Shown here: positions 7,083 to 8,033 of the stretch, piece after piece
How positions within the stretch are numbered: the stretch's first letter is position 1
How the letters are laid out: every line of letters begins with the position of its first letter
Assembly (NCBI GenBank): GCA_017998575.1
Contig: JAGOCV010000180.1
Location: forward strand, 1-8,033
Source of the DNA: Burkholderiaceae bacterium
GTDB lineage: Bacteria; Pseudomonadota; Gammaproteobacteria; Burkholderiales; Burkholderiaceae
Length of the DNA: 8,033 nucleotides
Direction of reading: 5' to 3'
Position numbers and translations under genes: made by a program
The notes under the pieces: model-generated
The model's input: the letters and a program-made list of their open reading frames with translations, nothing else
The model's database searches: none
Told to the model about the DNA's origin: nothing

Positions 7083-8033
<951 letters not shown>

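Overview
The window is GC-rich, densely packed bacterial chromosome. Gene content and protein style point to a beta-proteobacterium of the Burkholderiales, probably a Comamonadaceae-type organism: a HAAT-family (Liv) ABC transporter ATPase, an IclR-type PobR divergent from pobA, a DUF1294/cold-shock fusion, and an Fe-S photolyase. This placement is judged by eye, not by database comparison. No tRNA, rRNA, CRISPR array, insertion sequence, attachment site or origin was seen.

Layout. (1) 1-371, plus strand: C-terminal half of a LivF-like ATPase, cut by the window edge. (2) 435-1286, minus: a 283-residue outer-membrane beta-barrel protein of unknown role, convergent with livF; a perfect 10-bp hairpin lies between their ends. 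(3) 1412-2185, minus: an IclR-family regulator (PobR type), divergent from (4) pobA at 2335-3516, plus. The 149-bp gap between them carries two spaced near-palindromes that look like the regulator's operator. (5) 3554-4456, plus: an unusually short CaiB/BaiF (family III) CoA-transferase or racemase-like protein, 37 bp behind pobA. (6) 4453-5202, plus: a cold-shock domain fused to a DUF1294 membrane domain, overlapping gene 5 by ATGA. (7) 5266-5436, plus: a 56-residue basic glycine-rich protein, followed by a strong terminator at 5471-5496. (8) 5510-7060, minus: an Fe-S bacterial (6-4) photolyase. (9) 7083 to beyond 8033, minus: the C-terminal part of a YgiQ-family radical SAM protein, 22 bp upstream of the photolyase and probably cotranscribed with it.

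How the genes work together. The clearest unit is pobR/pobA: PobA hydroxylates 4-hydroxybenzoate to protocatechuate, feeding the beta-ketoadipate or 4,5-cleavage pathways, and the divergent IclR protein is its probable 4-hydroxybenzoate-responsive activator. The CoA-transferase-like gene and the cold-shock/DUF1294 gene may be read through from pobA, but nothing ties them to aromatic catabolism beyond position. The minus-strand ygiQ-photolyase pair forms a second transcription unit that converges on the small basic gene at a shared hairpin.

I found no clear case for an entirely new multi-gene system. The points most worth checking are the paired dyads between pobR and pobA, the C-terminally shortened CoA-transferase with an intact catalytic triad, and the small basic protein.
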